A stretch of DNA of 64,000 nucleotides, taken from positions 3,782,001 through 3,846,000 of the forward strand of contig CAUWAG010000020.1 of NCBI GenBank assembly GCA_963556695.1, written 5' to 3'. The translations under genes and the position numbers were made by a program. Positions 59,093-64,000 of the stretch are shown here, in pieces. Source of the stretch: Anthostomella pinea. Its lineage: Eukaryota; Ascomycota; Sordariomycetes; Xylariales; Xylariaceae. Position 1 is the stretch's first letter; each line of letters opens with the position of its first letter. Below the pieces are notes generated by a model. That model was not told the DNA's origin, made no database searches, and was given only the letters and a program-made list of their open reading frames with translations.

Positions 59093-59746
59093 ATGGATTC
59101 AGCAGAGAAGACCTTCAACGGCATACCGATCGAAGCCATCATCAACCCCTCCAAAGACAATCCCGTGCTCGTCGAACGAATCTCCAGACGCAAGGTCAAA
59201 GCACCAGAGCTCGCCATCGTTGAACCAGACCCAGAATGGCCTACTCACTTCCAAACCTTCAGACTACGCATCCTCGCCGCGTTCGAGCACCATGACCCCG
59301 ACACCGGAATTCATCACCCAAGCGGACCGCAGGAGGCCGTTGGAGTCAGAGTCTCGACCATCAACCACGTCGGCTCAACCTCAGTCCCTGGTCTTTCAGC
59401 CAAAGCCGTCGTCGACATCGATCTCGTGCTCTCAGGCAATCCACTAACAGATGAGCCTTACTATGTGCCGCGCCTCGAGGCTGCCGGGTTTCAGTTCCTG
59501 CTGAGAGAGCCTGCATGGTATGGACATCGTTTCTTCTGCGCCTCGGAGCCTATGTCGTGTAATCTGCACGTCTGGGGCCCCAATTGTGCGGAAGTGGAGA
59601 GGCACCGCATCTTCAGGGACTGGTTGAGGGAGCATGAGGATGAGAGGGAGTTGTATGCGCGGGCGAAGAGGGAGTGTGCGGCTGCAGCGAGAGAGAACGG
59701 TGAGGTGATGGATGTCTACACTTCTAGGAAGAATGAGGTGGTGTAG
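59093..59746 (+). CDS. GrpB / UPF0157 family protein
   Basis: A single-exon gene for 217 residues. The family has a nucleotidyltransferase-like fold, related to the aminoglycoside adenylyltransferase superfamily, but its substrate is unknown. The signature INHVGSTSVPGLSAKAVVDI is complete, with the GS and DxD-like DID motifs expected at the active site. Further family motifs are VEPDPEWPTHFQ at the start, LHVWGPNCAEVERH and FRDWLREHEDERELYARAK near the C-terminus. Length is right for fungal members, which carry about 40 extra N-terminal residues. The ATG context (ACCATGG) is excellent. These proteins are scattered and may move horizontally. Confidence 0.9.
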   Translation: MDSAEKTFNGIPIEAIINPSKDNPVLVERISRRKVKAPELAIVEPDPEWPTHFQTFRLRILAAFEHHDPDTGIHHPSGPQEAVGVRVSTINHVGSTSVPGLSAKAVVDIDLVLSGNPLTDEPYYVPRLEAAGFQFLLREPAWYGHRFFCASEPMSCNLHVWGPNCAEVERHRIFRDWLREHEDERELYARAKRECAAAARENGEVMDVYTSRKNEVV

Positions 59747-59854
59747 CAGATACTGACGAAGGCTTCCGAGCTTGGTTTTCTTTCGAGCGAAGGCTGAGTG
59801 CAGCTTGAATGATTATCCTGGCCGAGAGGCAAAATATAATCACATGTTCTCGCT

Positions 59855-61214
59855 CTACATCTTGGCACGCGTCAGGGACGGAATAGTCTGACGCTTCTGC
59901 CACTCTTCGAAGGACTCAGGATATCGGTCGACCAGCTCGCGCATATCCATTCTTACCCTGCTACAATTAGCCATACACCCTGTACCTAGAACGGGAATAA
60001 TGAGGAGCCTACACGTTACGGTAATTGAGATTCCCCGGGTACAGGCCAGAGGAGCAGAGGTTGAAGCGGCTAAAACCTGTAAGCCAATCTCCATAGCAAC
60101 GCCGAGAGCACCGCCTTACAGAGCGTATAGAGCGTTTCTGCCGTCAAAGTCTTCTTCTGGCTCTGCCTTGGGGAAGTGCTTCAGGTAGGCATCCACGTAA
60201 GTTTTGTCCATCTTCTGCCGGGCTGGGCTCCAGGGCGCCATCTCGACTGGGCGTGTTAGTGATAATCCCAAAGTCTTCCTTTGGGAGGCAAACACTTACA
60301 CTCGTTGTGGGCATACCAACTACATGCGTCGAAGATCTTTGGCACATTTGTGGCTCGGTCGGTCCCGGCGTTCCCCTCCTACAAGTCCCCGTGGATTAAC
60401 CTCGGCACCAGCTTCCTTCCACCCGTCTCCATTGGTCGCAACAACCTCGGAATGACTCTGGTCATGATGGTATCGCGAAGCTCGGCGATCTCCTCATCAG
60501 GCCCCTGGGCCCTCAGTTCGTGTTCGAAGTAAATATCGATGTTTCGAGAGAAACACTCCTCCCAAGTATCGCACCAGGTAGGATCCTGAGGAAGAAGCCC
60601 CTGGTACGTGGTGACAGGAAAGCCCAATTTACCGGTAGGAGACACGCCCTTCTCGTGAAGCGCTACAACCAGTTTCGGAAACTCATCGAGGGAGCACAGC
60701 CCTTCTTTCATGTCACAGAAGGTGCAGATGAAGAAGTGGATGTCTGGGTCTGTCTCGTAGGTGCCCCATGCGATAGGCTGAGGCACAAGGTCCGGCAGGG
60801 TCTCATGCAATGCCTTCATGGACTCGTACTCTCCGTGCATCATGCCCTTGCCGTCATCACCAATGGAGAGCTGGCATGAAGAGGCTTAGCATATTGCTTC
60901 ATCATACCGATGAAGAATGAGAACTACCTTCAAGAAGAAAAATACTCTCGAGCCGCCTTCCTGGACTGCCACTATCCGACCAGTGCGCGTCCAGAATGAG
61001 ACACCATGTGGTGTTATGCGCTGTGCAGCTACACCACTGAGAAGTTCTTTCGCCACTGAGGTTAGTATAGTGAGCAACGGCCGTTGGGAAATCCCTTACT
61101 TGACTGAACGGCGGGATCGATGTATGTAATGTATTTCTGCGCGACCTCTGGCTCCTTCTCCCAGTGGGGAGTCCCATCCCAGTCCGTAGAGGCCTGCACC
61201 ACGGACTTCTCCAT
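59855..61214 (-). pseudogene. Fructosamine/ketosamine-3-kinase-family gene with nonsense codon
   Basis: The family phosphorylates sugar adducts on protein amines (deglycation). Six exons fit on minus: 61214-61100, 61055-60928, 60870-60300, 60246-60120, 60069-60013 and 59957-59855. All joins keep phase for about 366 codons. Motifs: RVFFFLK (ATP-binding strand), GMMHGEYESMKAL, HFFICTFCDM (hinge-like), RLIHGDL (catalytic loop), NVPKIFDACSWYAHNEFE and LYALRFNLCSSGLYPGN. In the catalytic loop the conserved Trp of HGDLW is replaced by TAG at 60379-60381, which ends the frame before the metal-binding region (IFD). The change TGG to TAG is a single transition and, read on the other strand, is CpA to TpA, as made by RIP. 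The rest appears intact, so the lesion may be recent or a sequencing error. Confidence 0.85.
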
Positions 61215-62068
61215 TCTGAGAATAAGATTTCAACTGAGGGAAATTGGTACGAATGAGGAAGTGTTGGATTCTGGGCTACGTTAGCCCATCCATAGTCATC
61301 CTTCAGGAGCACCATCTCCATTTGTGACTCTGTCACATACGTGGCCAATATAAGGCCACGTATCCTTTCCTTTAGTATCTTGGATACATATATAGGGCCA
61401 TTCTGGCCGCTCCAGAGTAGCTGGAATTCCTCTCCTTAATAGAACACTTTGAAATCTCACAGGAAGTCCAAATGGTTCAGGTGCCTGAATGCACTTACGG
61501 GTGGGGGAATAAGGGCTATCGTAGTGACACGGTGTGAGCGAGCTCCATACGAGCCAACTGCATTTCTGAAAGGCTCTGATTGGGTGATTACCCGGCCAAA
61601 GTGACGGGCGGCTATTAGGGTTGCATTGGGTGTGCTATGATACAGGGGCGCTTGCAGATAGTCGCACGTTTTGGGCCCCGACTATGACCAACGACTCGCT
61701 CCTTGCATCGATTCAAGAACTATGATGCTGGCGCGATCATCTGTCATGTTGAGGCTGCGACTCCTTGAATCTGACATTGGAAATGGGAATCACGGGGGTC
61801 GCTATCATCCCCGCTTCTTGATTAAAGGGGGGGAGGTAATGCCGGCCCCCTGCCACCGTGGCACGTGCTGCCATGTGGCATTTGTCGGGAAAAGCGATCA
61901 GGCGGCACAGCTACCACCCCTGAAGCACAACTGCATCACTTGAGCCCGGTTATTCACCAGGGATCCCGTCACAATGTTACAGGTCGACAACTACGTGTAA
62001 CGCATAAACGCGTCTTTCCTCTTAAGTCGATAACGGCACTACCTTAACTAGGTATTGAAACTCACGAG
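61215..62068. other. Intergenic region with a 10-bp hairpin
   Basis: Holds the promoter of the kinase-like gene, including a perfect hairpin at 61337-61363, and the 3' side of the GNAT gene. No other gene is seen. Confidence 0.5.
61337..61363. repeat. Perfect 10-bp inverted repeat
   Basis: ATACGTGGCC at 61337-61346 pairs with GGCCACGTAT at 61354-61363, with a 7-base AT loop. It lies about 125 bases upstream of the kinase-like gene start and contains ACGTGG, a bHLH/bZIP-type core, twice in opposite orientation. Confidence 0.6.
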
Positions 62069-62830
62069 TCACGACCTCGGATTCCCGATCAACGTCCCAG
62101 CCCAGCGCACAATCTCGCCCTGCCTCCCATCGCGCATATCGCGGCTCTCAAACGTGCCCTCAGCAGCAGCAGGCGCCTGAGCAAGGACCTTCGCAAAGAA
62201 CCCGCTCGCCCTCACATTGTGCGCCTCCCACTGAAAGACGAGACCCTCGGGAACCTCGGCGCCCGGTTCGATACCAGGGACCAGCGGGGTAATCAGCTGG
62301 TGCCGCCGTCGTTCCCGGGGCAGACCCCACCAGGAGTCCACCAAGGCATTGAACGCCTCGGTGCCGTACCCTTGCCGCCAGAACCGGGGCTTGAGCAGGA
62401 ACTCGGCCTCGGGCCAGCCCGTGTTGGACGTGGCCGTGGCGACGCAGTCGGGCAGCCCGGCCTCGCCGATCAGCTCGCCCGTCGCCTGCAGGAAGACCCC
62501 GAAGTACCAGTGGTTCTGCTCCTCGCGGTTCAGCGCCTCGAGTGCCTGCTTCGTCTCCTCCCTGCTCTCGTCCGCGCGGCCGCGCGTCTTGGACTGGTTT
62601 TGGCACTCCGGGATCTTGCGGAGTTCGCAGAACGCGTCCAGGTCAGACGGCAGGATGGGGCGTAAGATCAGACGCTCGGTTTTGAGGTGGGGCCGCTCTG
62701 GTATGGTTGGGAGCGGGCACTCCACGAGGTTGACTATGTAGCTGAACCATGGGGTGACGGCGAGATTCGCCAGATCGTCGACGCCTAGCGAGAGCTGGAG
62801 GTTGGGCAGATCTTTCGCTAGGGTTGTCAT
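62069..62830 (-). CDS. GNAT-family N-acetyltransferase
   Basis: A single-exon gene for 253 residues of the Acetyltransf_3 (RimJ/RimL-like) type. The fold is recognised by LKTERLILRPILPSDLDAF at the start of the domain (about 50-70), NHWYFGVFLQATGELIGEAGL, EAEFLLKPRFWRQGYGTEAF (acetyl-CoA-binding loop: Q/R-x-x-G-x-G/A is RQGYGT) and VFQWEAHNVRASGFFAKV, the typical N-x-A-S segment. This family acetylates protein N-termini, or small molecules; no substrate can be read here. The start is the first in-frame ATG (62828-62830). GC content is high. It neighbours other small-molecule-modifying genes on an accessory-looking segment. Confidence 0.87.
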   Translation of the reverse strand: MTTLAKDLPNLQLSLGVDDLANLAVTPWFSYIVNLVECPLPTIPERPHLKTERLILRPILPSDLDAFCELRKIPECQNQSKTRGRADESREETKQALEALNREEQNHWYFGVFLQATGELIGEAGLPDCVATATSNTGWPEAEFLLKPRFWRQGYGTEAFNALVDSWWGLPRERRRHQLITPLVPGIEPGAEVPEGLVFQWEAHNVRASGFFAKVLAQAPAAAEGTFESRDMRDGRQGEIVRWAGTLIGNPRS

Positions 62831-64000
62831 TGTCTCCAAACCGGACTGAGACGAAGCCGAAAGGAGCACCAGTGCTGTCTAGGCTTATTATCGAAAGAAG
62901 GAGGCCCGTGGGAGGGAGCCGATGGGTTGAGGAGGTGCTCGGCGTCAAGGAGGACGAGAAGGCTGTGTCAAGGGCTGTTCGTTGATGTTGAAGCGCAAGG
63001 ACCCAAGCCCGTCGTTACTGACGCGACTGGCAGAAGGAGTACTTATCAGCGAGCAAGGTGGTCAGGTGATCGCCCTTGACACCAAGCCATGTTGGTGACG
63101 ATTAGCAACCTGTCCTGCATCCCGGGCCCTGGGGTAGTCTCTCCGAATTCCACCCTCAACCTGAAGCCCCTACAGACCCGGGAGCATGGCTCGAACCGAG
63201 TTTGGGATCGCAACGCGCTTTATAATGTGTAGGAACACGATTGAGAGAAATTGGACATTCCTCTCTCTGTGGTAACCTACGTGACCTGTCAAGTGCACGT
63301 CTCGCTATAGGGTGTGATCGACATGGGAGTCTGTGGGTACAGTCCTCGTTCGGGAGGATTTATGGAGAATCGTGATATGGCTCAGTCCGTCTGAGCCCCC
63401 TGCCACAAATTGTTACTCGTACGGATACGGATGTGGACGGTACCGCTCCCCCGGGCACAGGTGAATGCAGATCAACTGACCACTTGAATTCCTAAAAGGG
63501 TAGTCGGTGGTCAGAGCTTCGAGGCTAAAGCTTAATTGGGCTAGCTACACAGTAGCAATTACTAATTGGTAATTGCGGGTAGTAATTGTAGTCGCGCGAT
63601 AGTAGTACTTATAACTGCACTTAATATATACTTATTTAAAGGTATTTTTATCGATTTAGTTTTAAACTAGCCGTCGATTTGACTATACTACTATTTTACG
63701 CCGTAAAGCCTAGTTATATACTTATTAAATACTTATTATCGGATTCAGGGGGCTGCACTGCGGTGTGCTGCTGACTAGTCACATAACACGTGGTGGTTGC
63801 TATGACTAGCACCCTGACTCGTACGCTGACTCGGAAAAGGATGGTCCAGAGCATTTACTCCAGCATGACCAGATGTAATCAAATAGCTGTAGCTGCCACA
63901 CAATGTGGCAGACCTGAATATGAAAACAACGATTGCAACTACCGCTCAACACCACCGGCTTGTCAACCTTTGATAACCTGACACTTATTAAGTAATTATT
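62831..64000. other. Right-end intergenic region
   Basis: No gene is supported. It includes the promoter of the GNAT gene, an AT-rich relic (63530-63742) and no further recognisable frame. Frames up to 63 codons near 63790-63981 have no domain. Confidence 0.5.
63530..63742. repeat. AT-rich, TpA-rich relic (RIP-like)
   Basis: About 210 bases are sharply AT-rich with very frequent TA steps (TTAATATATACTTATTTAAA, TAGTTATATACTTATTAAAT-like) compared with the surrounding mixed sequence. This is what repeat-induced point mutation leaves of transposon copies in Pezizomycotina. No transposon protein can be recognised. Confidence 0.5.

Noticed and set aside
63185..63205. tRNA B-box-like GGTTCGAG on minus
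   Set aside because: No matching A box or cloverleaf arms at the right distance; acceptor stems do not pair.
1..64000. CRISPR array, prophage or bacterial operon
   Set aside because: No regularly spaced direct repeats, and intron-rich fungal gene structure throughout.

Overview
This window is nuclear DNA of a filamentous ascomycete, most likely a Pezizomycotina and plausibly a Sordariomycete. Evidence: short introns of about 42 to 150 bases with GT(A/G)NGT donors and CTAAC-like branch sites; fungal-only families (WSC wall sensor, Zn(II)2Cys6 regulator, NACHT-ankyrin receptor, DUF300/Ost-alpha transporter with a long fungal tail); and pyrimidine-rich promoters. Species cannot be named from the sequence alone. 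No rRNA, tRNA or CRISPR array was found.

Layout. 1-3.7 kb is gene-poor and holds a decayed TTAGGG-like array inside an inverted repeat, then a long pyrimidine-rich leader. 3.7-5.1 kb is a WSC-domain membrane protein. 5.1-11.7 kb is nearly gene-free, with one weak small-protein candidate at 9.9 kb. 11.7-16.3 kb holds a secreted cysteine-rich (thaumatin-like) protein and an Ost-alpha/TMEM184-type membrane protein. 18.2-42.5 kb is the conserved core: THO2 (mRNA export; minus), MET2 (homoserine O-acetyltransferase; plus, divergent from THO2), a PHO84-type phosphate transporter, a lineage-specific charged protein, a cyclin with a GC-AG intron, and a 1000-residue Zn cluster transcription factor. 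43.9-46.9 kb carries an NTF2-like protein, a possible tiny membrane protein and an Arg/Ser-rich single-pass protein, all on minus.

48.2-62.8 kb looks like an accessory region: a tandem-GFA-domain protein, a broken 6.6-kb NACHT-ankyrin (NLR-like) gene, a SAM methyltransferase, a GrpB-family protein, a fructosamine-kinase-family gene with a nonsense codon in the conserved HGDLW motif, and a GNAT acetyltransferase. Several carry frame lesions. The last kilobase contains a short, very AT-rich, TpA-rich stretch that looks like a RIP-mutated repeat relic.

Gene models were built by hand by joining open frames at consensus splice sites and checking that phase is kept; exon coordinates are in each entry. 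The most notable observations are the serial lesions in the NLR-like gene, the nonsense codon in the fructosamine-kinase-like gene, two introns whose length is a multiple of three and which could be retained in frame (THO2, Zn cluster factor), a non-canonical GC-AG intron in the cyclin, an upstream ATG overlapping the MET2 start, and the telomere-like island.
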